This document shows positions 43,323 through 54,980 of a stretch of DNA of 64,000 nt, piece after piece; position 1 is the stretch's first letter, and every line of letters starts with the position of its first letter. The notes under the pieces were generated by a model. The model made no database searches, was not told where the DNA came from, and saw only the letters and a list, made by a program, of their open reading frames with translations. Origin of the DNA: Parietaria judaica (Eukaryota > Streptophyta > Magnoliopsida > Rosales > Urticaceae); assembly GCA_954871525.1 (NCBI GenBank), contig OX940861.1, forward strand, positions 33,927,201 to 33,991,200. Reading direction: 5' to 3'. Position numbers and translations under genes: made by a program.

Positions 43323-44150
43323 TGTCATAACCCGGGAACCACCTAAAAAATTAACGCGAAATTCGTTACATGGTGAAATTACTCGACAAAATAACGAAAC
43401 TGAGGGAAAAACGACATTGAAAAAAGCTACCCGAAAAGAAAGTTAAGTGATTTCGAAAACTTACCTTAACTATTCACCGAGCCGCGCGTGGTTTGAGAAT
43501 CCAAAAACAAAGGGACCCGCCTTGAATTTATAGTTTCCCGGAAATAAAAAATTCATGCGAAACTGAAGGGTTAATGTTACGGGTATTTTACGGAATTTAT
43601 TTTAAAATAAATTAATAAATAAAAATTATTTATTTAATTTTTCTTTTATTAAATTATGTCAATTTTTATCCAAAATGCTCACCGGAGGTCCGTTTTCGCA
43701 AAACAAATGTCTAGATGCTCCTAAAAATATCGAGATACTAAAAAAAGTCATAAAATTTATTTAAAAAAAAGGGCCTCGAAATGCCCCTGGCACCCTTAAA
43801 AGGGGCCAGGAGCACTTTGGGTGGGCCCCACAGGCCCCCACGTGCCTTCACTCGCCGCCATGTGGCACCACACGCCATGACTCGCTCTCTAGCACTCTCC
43901 ACGCGCGCCCACGGGCCCACCCGAGGTTAACTAGGCCGTTGCCACGTGGATCGGGCCCTCCCCATTCACTCGCGCGAGTGAAGGCGTGTCAGGCACAGAA
44001 ACGCCACGCGTGAGGGCGCGTGGAGGCTCCAATGGACATATGGCTTGCGGTAAATGGTCGACCACACTGCGGGGACTCAGAAAACTATATAATATTGTCC
44101 CAGGGGCTTCCAGGAGTAATTTATAATTGCATTTGAACCCCCGAACCCTA
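43323..44150 (+). repeat. Gypsy-type LTR, 5' part, split by a Mutator-like element
   Basis: Begins tgtcataacccgggaacc, a start common in chromovirus LTRs, and carries GC-rich promoter-like DNA followed by a TATA box (atataaatag at 44151-44160). The 1610 bp element starts directly after this box. Sequence after 45781 probably continues the LTR. Its other end was not found. Confidence 0.5.
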
Positions 44151-44160
44151 ATATAAATAG

Positions 44161-45770
44161 GGAGCTTAAGCTAATTAGCCATTTCAATGTTTTGAAATTG
44201 TTAAAATAGCCATTGTTTGGTTAATTTTGTGACATAGCCAATAAACCACATTAACCGATATAAAATGACTTTCTTAATTTATTATTAACCGATATAATAA
44301 TAAATTAAGAAACAAAATATTTGAATTCTAAATTTAAAAATAAATTTCAAATTTAAATATAAAAAACATTTTTCACTTTTTAAAATAAAAATTCAAATTT
44401 ATTAAGAAACATTAATTCGAATTAACCATATTAATAATTTAAAACAATTTGAATTAAAAAACATTAATCAAATTAACAATTCAAATTATCATACGTTTAT
44501 ACAAATAAATACGAATAAACCAATTAACATACATTTACAATTCGAATTAACATACATTTACACGAATGAACCAATAAACTTACATTTACAATTCGAATTA
44601 ATATACATTTACAATTCGAATAAACACGAATAAACAAAAATTACACGAAAATCGCAATCGATGCAAAAAAAAAAAAAAAAAAAACCATTAAAAATCCTAA
44701 ATTGTGTGAGAATATAATGTTTTCACAAAACCCATTATCCATTCATATCAGAGACCTTTTAAACCATGTTTGATCATTCAAAGCAAGCATGATCCAACAG
44801 TGATCATTCATCATCCAAAACCAACACAATCTCATGACTGAAACGACCCATATATTCAAAATCCTGATTCTCAAATGTAAAGATTAGAACGGAAGACAAT
44901 CACAGGGCGAGATCCAGATACCAAAAACCCATCATGCATAATAGAGAGAAGAAGACTAACAAGGCACTGGCATATATTATATCGGTTTTGTGTATACACG
45001 CTTGAAAACAGAGTGAGATCTAGACGGAAAACTCACATACACGGCCGCGCCCCGCGTCCCCGATAAACCCGAATTGCGCCTCCGATGGGAACTCGGCGGT
45101 GGCGGCCGCGGCCGCTCTTCATCAGCCCCGAGGCGCACACCTCGGCGCAGTTCTACACCTTCAACGCAGAGTCGCACGCGCTGATAATCCGCTGCCTCGT
45201 GGAGCGCCGCCTCGCCGCCGCCGCCGAAATCCGCATCGCGATGCTCTCGCCCTTGGCTGCCGCCAATCCGAACCCTTCCGACGAGCTCCGCCACAGCTTC
45301 CACTTCTTCTTACTCTTAGCTTCCTCCCCAATCTTCACTACCAACCCAAACAAACAAACAAAAATAAATCACTCATCCAGAGCCCAAAATAGATCAATGA
45401 GATACAAACCTGATCGTCGAGTGAGGCTTGTTTGGGGCGATGAACGATTTCAGCCATTTTCCCGAAGCTCCAATTGAATCGCAGAGAGAGAGAATAAAGG
45501 GCGACTTCAAGAGCAGAGTCAATGTTTTTAGGTACAATTTCAAAATTTGGTATAAATTTATCCTAAAATCATGCATAATTAATAATAAATTAAAAGTTTA
45601 ATTAATTTAATAATAAAAAAACGAATTTAATAGGTTGAGGGGTAATTTTGGTATGGAGAAATTGGTTTTCAATGCCACGTCATTATGATTGGCTATTTTT
45701 GAAATTAGAACCATAAGTTTGATAAAATGCAATCTAAACGTAGTAATGTGGCTATCAGCTATAATTTCTC
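44161..45770. mobile_element. Mutator-like element carrying a gene fragment (1610 bp)
   Basis: Flanked by a direct repeat atataaatag (44151-44160 and 45771-45780), 9-10 bp as for Mutator insertions. The ends are imperfect inverted repeats: ggagcttaagctaattagcc at the left against gagaaattatagctgatagc as the reverse complement of the right. The outer parts are very AT-rich; the centre (45050-45460) is strongly GC-rich and gene-like on the minus strand. No transposase. This is the layout of a Pack-MULE. Confidence 0.65.
45153..45457 (-). pseudogene. Captured gene fragment in the Mutator-like element
   Basis: Read on the minus strand an ATG at 45457 opens M-A-E-I-V-H-R-P-K-Q-A-S-L-D-D-Q up to a donor GTTTGT at 45409. 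A T-rich intron of about 80 bp seems to follow. A second open stretch has I-G-E-E-A-K-S-K-K-K-W-K-L-W-R-S-S-S and ends at a stop at 45153. GC-rich DNA continues to about 45050 in other frames. I do not recognise the source gene. The sharp change in base composition from the flanks suggests it was taken from a GC-rich exon elsewhere. Confidence 0.4.
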
Positions 45771-45780
45771 ATATAAATAG

Positions 45781-46034
45781 AAGCTCAGTTCAGTTAACTC
45801 ATCGAAACTCATGCTTTATCTAACCCCCTCCGAAGATTTATCATGGATCATGCTTTATCATGGATCTTGCCCTAGTCAAACTCATGCTTTATCTAACCCC
45901 CTCCGAAGATTTATTTGGAAACTAGTCTTAGAAAGAGGATTCTAAACAAAGAAAATGAAAATCTTATTACACTGTAATGTGAAAATAGGGGCTATAAATC
46001 CCAACTTTATACCATTAATCATAAGTAGGAAAAG

Positions 46035-46076
<42 letters not shown>

Positions 46077-48228
46077 ATGAAGCTAATCACAGTCACACCA
46101 TGTTATTTAATAAATCCTTGGTGGAATGTATCTAGACTTTGAATGTTGTGGACACGTATTACGTTTAGGTTTAGGATTATTTGTCTTTATTTATACTGAC
46201 CTCTGATTTGTTATTGACTATGCCATATCCAACTTTTGGACTTTTATAAAAGCTTCAACCGATTCTTTTAGCCACCAACTTTATTTTATTGGAGACTTTA
46301 CTCTAACCCTTTTCAGTTTGAAGGCGTGTTTCACATGCAAATTGCAATAGTCAAATATGAGATGCTTTTAAAGATACTCAAACAACAATATCACTAATCA
46401 ATTCAATAACAAATAACCATTAATACGCAATTAAGAAAAAATATATGTGGCAAAAAGTAAAAAGAAGAAAATTGCGGCGAAAATATTGATTGCTTTTAAT
46501 ACTCGAGTTTAAATTTTTGTACACCCAATTATTTGATCTTGAAATGTTTGTAGCACTTTAAATACGCGAGTCTAATTTTTTATGGACTCATATATTAAGG
46601 TGCAAGAAAATTAAAGTGTAAAAAACATTACAATTTGGTTGTATGCTCCAAATGTGTAATTTATAAATATAATATATTAATATTAGTTATATTTTTTATG
46701 CCGCTAAAATTTAAGGCTCTATGCGCACGTCTTCCCCAAATTATAGTGAGGGTCAGCTCTAGAAGTGGGAGTATTTTTGTAGGTACACTTGAATTGAAGC
46801 ACTTTATCTTGTGTATTTCCGAGCATAAAGATTTGTCTTATTCTCGGTAACTATACATGCAAATTCTAAGATCCTTCTAAGAAAATAATTCATGCTCGAT
46901 ATCTTTAATCTCAAAAGAATTTCCAACAACACAAAAGGAGAGTGTGACAAAATTTGCAGGTCAAATTTAAAATAATTATAAATTTTTAAGATTTTTTTAT
47001 TAAGATAGAATTTTGTAAAAAGTTCGAGAGATTATGTAAGAGTTCAAGTCTTTTTTTTTTATCAAAATTTTAAATCAGAAGCTAAATTTTTCTTTTTAAA
47101 AAAAATAAAATAATGGCAAATTATTCGCACTTATGCCAACAAAAAAATTAATGGCTTACGTATATCTTAAATAGATGGAGTGTTTTTAAACGTCGATCCT
47201 CATCGCTTGCTTTTTAAAATAAATATTTTGTGTCTCCCTACCTATTGCTTAAGAGGGAAGCACAATAAATTAAATCCAATCAAAAAGGGACAAGGATAAA
47301 AATGTCCTTAAAAATAAAAAAAAACCCAATTAAAGTCTCGTACTTCAACACAAAATAGAGAGGAGATAATTACCGCTAAATAATAAATTTGAAGGGCCCC
47401 AAAAGCACACGCTTGACCCCACCACACTTGTGCTTTCTGTCCAAGGGGGATGCACTGCCCATTCACCGTCCAACTAAGCATGCAATATACAAAATCTTGG
47501 AGGGCCTTTTTGCAAATATACCGGACTTTTATTTTTGACGGAAGAGGGAAATAACTAGAGATTAGATATCACTTTGCTACATCTTCTTCTTACAATTTTA
47601 CATCGAATTTAATAATTTGTAGCTAGCGCTTAGCGGGCAGGGGTGACAATTCACGTTTCGTATCGTGGTGCCGAGTGTTGAACGTTTTTAAATTATTTTA
47701 TGTAGATCTAGACCAGTCTCATTTACTAGCGGTATTTATCGTGTCTACTAATTTAATTAAATCAAAAAGTTATTTATTTTTAAATTGATAAATTAATTCT
47801 AATTTAACTTAATAATTTAATTATATTATCTAAAGTTTATGATTTATTAGAAAATTTCTATATTTATCCATTGAACGGCGTAACTAATAGAATAAAATAT
47901 ATAAATTTCATACATAATTAGTATAAAGCACTAAATAACATATAAAAAAGGCTTAGAGTGCAATTTTTTTCTCCCTAATAGTGTCTGACTGAGTCGTATC
48001 CTGTTTTTGTGTTCATGTCGTGTTTACCCGTTATTTAAAAACACGGATGTTCCTAAATCTATTTATGATAGACACAAACCCATAAAATTGTTTCTTAATA
48101 ATTTTGTATTTCATGTTCGGCCCCAAATTGCAACTCGTAGAAGCTAGCGGGTCATGTTTTGTGTCGAGTCCGTGTGAAATAGAGAAAGCTAGAGGGGTAT
48201 AAGCGCAAATAAAGGAAAGTCTTTACTC
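45781..48228. other. Intergenic upstream of the ethylene receptor
   Basis: Starts with the probable rest of the split LTR and a 36 bp direct repeat (aaactcatgctttatctaac type) at 45805-45840 and 45877-45913. A (ta)n run is at 46036-46073. The rest is AT-rich. No gene is seen. The part from about 47390 should hold the receptor promoter. Confidence 0.5.
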
Positions 48229-48880
48229 ATGTCTGAAAAGGGGCACGAAGACGAACAGAGTGAGGAAAGCCATTATTGTTCGACTTCAGACACGACCAAG
48301 TATTCTTCTTCTTCTTCGTCTTCCTCTCTCCTCTTTTGCTTCTTCATCAGAATCCAACACACAGACCGAACCTCGATGCCGGTGAATCTCTCCATGGCTC
48401 CGCTTCAAGCTGGAGGTGCGTCTTCTCTCTCCCTCTCTCCTGCTGCTTCCATTTCTTCTTGATCGATCGTCCATGGTTGACGCTCTTTCCATTTTTACTA
48501 AATTTTGATAATTGGTTGTGGTAATTGTTGAATTTGGATTCGGAGCTCGAATCTATGGCGTTTGGGATTGGAATCGGGGAATTTGGATCCCACCGCCCTA
48601 GTGTCGGAGCTTCTTTTTCGTTTGGTCGAGTGAGATGTTTTGAAAACTAGGGTTCGTGTGTCTTTGCGAAATCGATCAGAGCTTCTGGAATTGCTTGGGG
48701 GGTTTTGCGCATTGCGTGATATCTTGAACCGTTTGTTTCTCTTGTTTTGGATTTAGTTCGTCGTTATGCTGTTACTTTGCCGTGTTTGGCTTTGACAATT
48801 TGTAGCGATTTCGCGAGCAGGTTACTTAGGAATTTGAAGGAGAAGCTCGGTTTCAGCTGTCTGTGGTTCAATCGATCGCA
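48229..48880 (+). promoter_or_regulatory. Probable 5' UTR of the receptor, with intron and uORF
   Basis: CT-rich leader (tattcttcttcttcttcg near 48299). A donor-like gagGTGCGT at 48416 and acceptor gcgagcag at 48813-48820 suggest a 5' UTR intron of about 400 bp; ETR1 genes of other plants also have a leader intron. An ATG at 48229 opens a 77-codon frame through the unspliced leader, and a TATA-like gtataagc lies just before it (about 48197). Leader limits are inferred. Confidence 0.45.
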
Positions 48881-49786
48881 ATGGAAGCCTGCAATTGCAT
48901 TGAGCCGCAATGGCCTCCCGATGAACTGTTGATGAAGTATCAGTACATCTCGGATTTCTTCATCGCGTTGGCCTATTTCTCGATCCCTCTCGAGCTCATC
49001 TACTTCGTCAAGAAATCCGCCGTTTTCCCCTACCGATGGGTCCTGGTTCAGTTCGGCGCTTTCATCGTATTATGTGGAGCGACTCATCTGATCAACTTGT
49101 GGACATTCACCGTACACACTAGAACCGTGGCGGTTGTAATGACCACGTCCAAGGTTCTAACGGCTGCGGTTTCTTGCGCAACTGCTCTTATGCTTGTCCA
49201 TATAATACCGGATTTGTTGAGCGTGAAGACGAGAGAGCTTTTCTTGAAGAACAAAGCTGCTGAGCTGGACAAAGAGATGGGGCTGATACGTACGCAAGAG
49301 GAGACGGGTCGCCACGTTAGAATGTTGACCCACGAGATTAGGAGCACCCTTGATAGACACACTATTCTCAAGACCACATTGGTTGAACTTGGGAGAACTC
49401 TGGATTTGGAAGAGTGTGCGTTGTGGATGCCAACCCGTACAGGATTGGAGCTTCAGCTGTCGTACACGCTCCGGCAGCAGAATCCGGTCGGATACACCGT
49501 TCCCGTTCATCTTCCTGTGATTAATCAAGTGTTTAGTAACAACCGTTCGATGAAGATATCACCGAATTCCCCAGTAGCTAGGTTGAGGCCTCACTCGGGT
49601 AAATCGGTGCCCGGGGAGGTTGTTGCAATTAGAGTTCCCCTTCTGCATCTTTCTAACTTCCAAATTAACGACTGGCCTGAGCTTTCGACGAAGCGTTATG
49701 CTTTGATGGTGCTGATGCTTCCCTCTGATAGTGCGAGGCAGTGGCACGTGCACGAGTTAGAGCTGGTTGAAGTAGTTGCTGATCAG
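48881..49786 (+). CDS. ETR1: ETR1-like exon 1: sensor and GAF
   Basis: 302 codons, ending V-V-A-D-Q before donor GTAATT. Contains all three membrane segments, the ethylene/copper site and the GAF domain. The frame is open for six codons before the ATG, but the conserved M-E-x-C-N-C start fixes it at 48881. Confidence 0.95.
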
Positions 49787-52755
49787 GTAATTTCTTAACT
49801 AAATTATATTTGATTCAATCTATGTCTGTTTGAAATGAAGATGTTTACCCTTGAAAACGAGACTAGTAAATCAATTATATATTGCTTGCGTACAACAGTT
49901 ATGAAATAAGCTGGCTTTTAGGTTTGGTGTCTTCCCCATGAGCGGTTGAACTTTTGGACCGTAAGGAGGTTTTCGCTTAGAAATCAAATGTATTAACGCT
50001 TCACTATAATGTATATGTGTATAAAGATTTTGTGACCATGCATTACAGTAGAGTTAATGTTAATGTCATCTATCCTAAATAGTTTAAGCAAAATATAACT
50101 TGACCTCTCAAAGTTATGATTTTCTAGTCTTTTTTCGGTGGAAGTATTCTGTGATAACAAAACATACTTGGGATTTATAAATAACAGAAATCCCATTGAT
50201 CAAACCAACCAATAAACAAAGAGACTCCTTGAAACTAGAGCAATATGTCAGTCTAACCATGTCTGTCACGGTATTGATTTTAAATAATCTAAACAAACCT
50301 TTTATGTCGAAAGTATGTTAATAGACTACTTGATATGTCAGAATTTGAAGCTAAATAAGCTGGTTGATGCCAGGCATATACCTTTGTCTTACTTTTAAAT
50401 TCACACTTTCATCCCACAGCTATTTATCTTTCTACTCCTAATGTCCTAGGTCGCTGTTGCTCTTTCACATGCGGCTATTCTAGAAGAGTCGATGAGAGCA
50501 AGGGATCTTCTATTTGAGCAGAACGTTGCACTTGACCATGCTAGGAGGGAAGCAGAAACTGCTATTCGTGCTCGTAATGATTTCTTGGCTGTTATGAATC
50601 ACGAGATGAGGACTCCAATGCATGCAATCATCGCACTCTCTTCCTTGCTTCAAGAAACCGAGCTGACTCCTGAACAGCGACTCATGGTTGAAACCGTATT
50701 AAAGAGTAGCAATCTCTTGGCTACGCTTATAAATGATGTCTTAGATCTTTCAAGGCTCGAAGACGGAAGCCTTCAGCTTGAAAAGGGAACTTTTAATCTT
50801 CATTCCGTGTTTAGAGAGGTCATTTTAATTTTTTGTCTATCGTATGAAGGTCAAAGCTGATCTGTAATTAAGGATATGATATGCATATTCTTTCTGCAGG
50901 TCCTTAACTTAATTAAGCCTGTTGCATCGGTCAAAAAGTTGACCGTCACGTTGAATGTGGCACCCGATTTGCCAACATACGCTTCTGGTGATGAAAAACG
51001 CCTTATGCAGACAATTTTGAATATTTCTGGCAATGCTGTGAAATTCTCCAAGGAGGGAAGCATCTTGATAACGGCCTTTGTAGTGAAGTCAGAGGCTTTA
51101 AGAGAGTATCGAACTGCTGAGTTTTTCCCAGTGTCAACTGATAATCACTTCTATTTATGTGTGCAGGTTTGTTTATTTTGCTCCTGTAGTGTTGCTTCAT
51201 TCATTCACAAAAGAAAAAGAAAAACAGCCTTTTAAATTTGGGTTTTGGCTATTTTGATCTATTAATTATAGGTTAAAGATTCCGGATCAGGCGTTAATCC
51301 CCAGGATATTCCCAAGATGTTTACCAAATTCACACAAACTCAGCCATTGGCAAATAGAACCTCCAATGGCAGTGGGCTTGGCCTTGCAATCAGTAAGAGG
51401 TATGTCAGTCTGTTTGTTTTATATGAGTATTTACTTTACCATCTCAAATCTATTAATGTAATTACATCCTAAATTTATTGGTATAATTTTCATCCTAAAT
51501 CTATTAGTACTACAATCCTATTTGAAATGTCAAGAATCCGGTAGTACAATAGGACACCTGGGATTTACAGATAGTAGAAAATAAATGTATTGAATAAACA
51601 AATAAACAAAAAAAGACGCTGTAAAAACAGCTACGAATGAACAATCAAAACACATCTATCATACACAATACGGTACTAATCTTTGTTTTGCTGATTCTAT
51701 GCCTAGTCACAGTTCAAACTTCGAATCCCTGTTGGGTCACTATAACGTCTCGGGATTAAAGCTAATTTCTCTTTGAGATTTTCTACATCGCTTTGACAAG
51801 AAGTTTATTTGATGGTATCAGGTTTGTAAATCTTATGGACGGACATATATGGATTGAAAGCGAAGGTGTGGGCAAGGGATGCACCGCGAGTTTCATTGCT
51901 AAACTCGGATTTCCAGACCGAACCAATGAATCTAAGTTACAGTTTCCACAAAAGGTGCAAACAAACCATCATGTCCAATCGAATTTTCCCGGGCTGAAAG
52001 TTATAGTCATGGATGATAACGGGTTAGTGCTTTATCCATTCACATGTTTACAATCTGTTACTTTCATTATACGTGTGCAGTCATTAATATCACTATCACC
52101 ATTATTAATTTTAGATGTCTTGACAATAAGTTCGCGATATTATATCACTGTCTAACTGCTTTGACATATGGTATTTTAATCTTTTCAAAGTTGTGCCTTA
52201 GGGTTGCCCGGAATTGGTGAAGATGATCTTTTACTCAAGAATTCTCATATTTATAGTAATAGTTTTAAGCATTGAAATTGATCAATCTTCCAACACAGTG
52301 TTGTAAATGCGAAGTTAATTCAAAACTGTTCTCTGTCCGCTGAATTCTGTTCTTTCGAATTATTTATAGTAACTTCCAATAATACTGTTATCAATAAATA
52401 ATTCAGGGTAAGCAGGTCGGCGACAAAGGGGCTTCTTGTGCACCTGGGTTGTGACGTAACGATCGTGAGCTCCAGAGATGAGTGCTTCCGTGTCGTTTCT
52501 CACGAACACAAGGTCGTTTTCATGGACGTCGGTTTAGACGGCTACGAATTCGCCGGCCAAATTCGTGAGAAATTTGGGAAACGACACGAGAGACCGTTGG
52601 TGGTGGCGCTAACTGGGAACACAGACAAGTTGACGAAGGAGAATTGCATCAGATTTGGTATGGATGGAGTTATTCTTAAACCTGTTTCGGTGGACAAGAT
52701 GAGGAACGTTCTCTCAGAGCTTTTAGAACACCGGGTCCTGTTCGAAACCATGTGA
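48881..52755 (+). CDS. ETR1: Ethylene receptor, subfamily I, ETR1-like (739 aa)
   Basis: Coding exons 48881-49786, 50450-50818, 50900-51166, 51272-51399, 51822-52022 and 52407-52755 join to 2220 bp, 739 aa, with all introns GT-AG. The start [12 protein letters not shown] is the conserved N-terminus, with the Cys pair used for the disulfide dimer. Three membrane helices (about 25-110) bind ethylene through copper; the ligands C65 and H69 (F-I-V-L-C-G-A-T-H) are present. A GAF domain (about 160-307) follows, then a histidine kinase with phospho-acceptor H353 in M-N-H-E-M-R-T-P, an N box ([10 protein letters not shown]), G1 (D-S-G-S-G-V) and G2 (G-S-G-L-G-L-A), so all kinase boxes of subfamily I are kept. 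The C-terminal receiver has D664 in V-V-F-M-D-V and K715 in L-K-P-V-S. It acts at the endoplasmic reticulum, activating CTR1 without ethylene. The receiver loop after D664 (V-G-L-D-G-Y-E-F) departs from the usual C-M-P-G form and is shorter. Length is within a residue or two of other ETR1 proteins. Confidence 0.96.
50450..50818 (+). CDS. ETR1: ETR1-like exon 2: dimerisation and H353
   Basis: 123 codons, [10 protein letters not shown] to H-S-V-F-R-E. Holds the HisKA helices with the phospho-acceptor His in [11 protein letters not shown]. Confidence 0.94.
50900..51166 (+). CDS. ETR1: ETR1-like exon 3: N box
   Basis: 89 codons, [10 protein letters not shown] to F-Y-L-C-V-Q. Contains [16 protein letters not shown]. 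Acceptor tgcag, donor GTTTGT. Confidence 0.93.
51272..51399 (+). CDS. ETR1: ETR1-like exon 4: G1, F and G2 boxes
   Basis: 128 bp, [10 protein letters not shown] to L-A-I-S-K-R. Holds the ATP-lid glycines. Ends inside the Arg codon before donor GTATGT. Confidence 0.93.
51822..52022 (+). CDS. ETR1: ETR1-like exon 5: end of kinase, linker
   Basis: 201 bp, [13 protein letters not shown] to V-I-V-M-D-D-N-G, ending two bases into the Gly codon. Donor GTTAGT. D-D is the first acidic pair of the receiver. Confidence 0.92.
52407..52755 (+). CDS. ETR1: ETR1-like exon 6: receiver domain
   Basis: 349 bp, [10 protein letters not shown] to H-R-V-L-F-E-T-M and TGA. It lies after a 384 bp intron. Carries D664 and K715 of the receiver and the altered loop between them. 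Confidence 0.93.
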
Positions 52756-54028
52756 GACTCGGAATTATCCCGAAGGATGGGAAAATGGCGGTGAAGATGT
52801 ACATAGCACTCGGTAGTGCAGCGATTCATAAAAGATGGTGCAATTACTTGACCCCTAAAAGCAGAAAGATCACTTTTTTTGGGTTCTTTTTTAGAGTTTA
52901 AATATGCAAATTTTATAGAAGACTAAATGTTGGGCAATGGATTTTGATGGAAGAAATTTGCTTGCGTGTTAATCTCTAAAACTAGTTGTAGGTTTCCATT
53001 TCGATGAAATTAACAAGTATTGTGACTGAAAAAAGAATACAATCTCTCTCTTTTGCCCCTCATTTTTCATTTTCAGTATATGGCCCTGAATCAACAAATT
53101 TCTAAAGAAGATAAAAAAAAAAAAAAAAAAAAACTCGAAGTCGAAGTCGAGTAGTAAAGAAGCTGTCTTTCTGTATTGATATTTAGAAGGATATACATTC
53201 ATACTGTTCTTCTCTCTTTAAATTTGCCTACCACTTTGTAAAGTGATTATATCCTTTTTTGTTGCTGTTTTGTCAATTTCTAATGAAGACTGACGCATAA
53301 AAATAAATGGTTAACTTAAGATGAAATCACAAAATAAAAGGGAAATCAGGGATGCCATTACAAAGTAGAAAGAGTACTGGTTTATAAGACTCCAATAATG
53401 GAAGACAAGCCTTTAAAAAAAAGAGTGTGAAATTTGAAGCTAAAAAGAGTGAAAATTACAAGTGAGAAAAAGAGATGAGACAGTGGAGAGAAGCACCATT
53501 AATGTTGCAGAATCACTCTCTCAAAGACGTATATTACCATCTTACTCTAACTATTCACAACCACATACTTCTTTTCTTTTTTATTCCATTACTCTTGTGC
53601 TGCTTATCACTATCCACCGAGCATTTTATAGGGGGCTGATTGTAGGGGTCCGAATTTACTCCGATCGAAATTCAATTAAAAACCTTTGACCACTTCACAC
53701 GTGGCAGTGAAAGAAAGGGAAAACCCCATTTAAGCGTTTTGCCCTCTCTGACACGTGGAAGAAGTTATCGGATCCGATTTCTCGCCTCCCACAAGTGATC
53801 CAGATCGACGAAGAATTCTGCTCGGTGTTGAGTCGAGCCGGATTGCTAGGGTCGATCAATTTCCTGGTTGACTGGAGTTTGCGTCGGTTTGAATTCCTTC
53901 CCTCGGATTTTGATCCCAAGATCTCTTAGCTAGATCGACCTTGACGCGGACTCCTTGCCCGCGCACCTCAACCACAAGGGACATTGACCACGTCCTTCCG
54001 ATGATCTCATGAAAAATAGCAAGTTTGG
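52756..54028. other. 3' flank of the receptor and intergenic DNA
   Basis: The receptor 3' UTR probably covers the first 200-250 bp. A poly-A tract lies at 53116-53133. The minus frames at 53695-54155 (e.g. F-H-E-I-I-G-R-T-W-S-M-S-L-V-V-E-V-R) run into the duplicated block that follows and have no domain I recognise. Confidence 0.5.
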
Positions 54029-54354
54029 TCTTGGGTATTTCATAGAGAGAAACCCAATTGATTTCCCTTTTAATTTTGAAAGATATGGCTTGAACAATTG
54101 AATAATACGACAACCCAAATTCGCAACTCCCCGAAGTGCATGAAAATAGCAACATACCTAAAAAAAATTAGAGAATAGTGTATTTTCGTAAATTTATTAA
54201 TCTTGAACGGGGTGGATCTATCGGCCAAGATTACATGTACTCGTATTAAAAAAATGCACCCTCCAACCCTAAATATTGCCAGGGTTGCAGGGTATTAATC
54301 TTGAACGAGGTGGCTCTATCGGCCAAGATTACATGTACTCGTATTACAAGATAT

Positions 54355-54508
54355 ATTCGCAATGTCTAGAACATGCTGGACAAGATGTGCTTGGTCTAGT
54401 GGTAACAAGCACATCACTTAAGACATTAGAGGTCTTGAGTTCAAGTCACCATGGGGGTAGGAGTGAAATCTAAAGATCCTTGTCCAGCATGTTCTAGACA
54501 TTGCGAAT
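54355..54508 (+). mobile_element. tRNA-like SINE segment between 30 bp inverted repeats (copy 1)
   Basis: Perfect 30 bp inverted arms lie at 54355-54384 (attcgcaatgtctagaacat...) and 54479-54508. Between them is a tRNA-like stretch: box A type tggtctagtgg near 54392-54402 and box B type gagttcaagtc near 54437-54447, spaced about 35 bp apart as in polymerase III promoters. The family is probably a tRNA-derived SINE. Confidence 0.65.
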
Positions 54509-54743
54509 ATATATATGTATATATTTCATAGAGAGAAAACCCAATTGGTTTCCCTTTTAATTTTGAAAGATATGGCTTGAACAATTGAATAATACGACAA
54601 TCCAAATTCGCAACTCCCCGAAGTGCATGAAAATAGCAACATACCTAAAAAAATTTAGAGAATAGTGTATTTTCGTAAATTTATTAATCTTGAACGAGGT
54701 GGCTCTATCGGCCAAGATTACATGTACTCGTATTACAAGATAG

Positions 54744-54897
54744 ATTCGCAATGTCTAGAACATACTGGACAAGATGTGCTTGGTCTAGTGGTAACAAGCA
54801 CATCACTTAAGACATTAGAGGTCTTGAGTTCGAGTCACCATGGGGGTAGGAGTGAAATCCAAAGATCCTTGTCCAGCATGTTCTAGACATTGCGAAT
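54744..54897 (+). mobile_element. tRNA-like SINE segment between inverted repeats (copy 2)
   Basis: The same structure as copy 1, with one mismatch in the left arm (catactgg for catgctgg). Box B here reads gagttcgagtc, closer to the consensus. It arose with the tandem duplication. Confidence 0.65.
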
Positions 54898-54980
54898 ATA
54901 TATATATATATATAAAGACAAAAAAATGTTTAGAACATGCTGACACTATCGACCGCGTGCACTACAACCAATTACAAATA

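Larger units (their letters stand above)
54029..54910. repeat. Imperfect tandem duplication with inner repeats
   Basis: About 54038-54250 is repeated at 54526-54735 (from catagagagaaacccaattg onward), and about 54297-54510 at 54687-54899. A shorter block with atcggccaagattacatgta occurs three times (near 54202, 54297 and 54687). The two long copies differ at few positions, so the duplication is fairly recent. Confidence 0.8.

Noticed and set aside
45085..45477. Plus-strand ORF of 130 codons in the GC-rich island
   Set aside because: The minus strand shows a better gene-like layout (ATG, donor, T-rich intron, second open stretch). The plus frame is likely its complement.
53695..54155. Minus-strand frames as a host gene next to the receptor
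   Set aside because: No recognisable domain; the 5' part belongs to the block duplicated at 54.5 kb, so it is probably repeat-derived.
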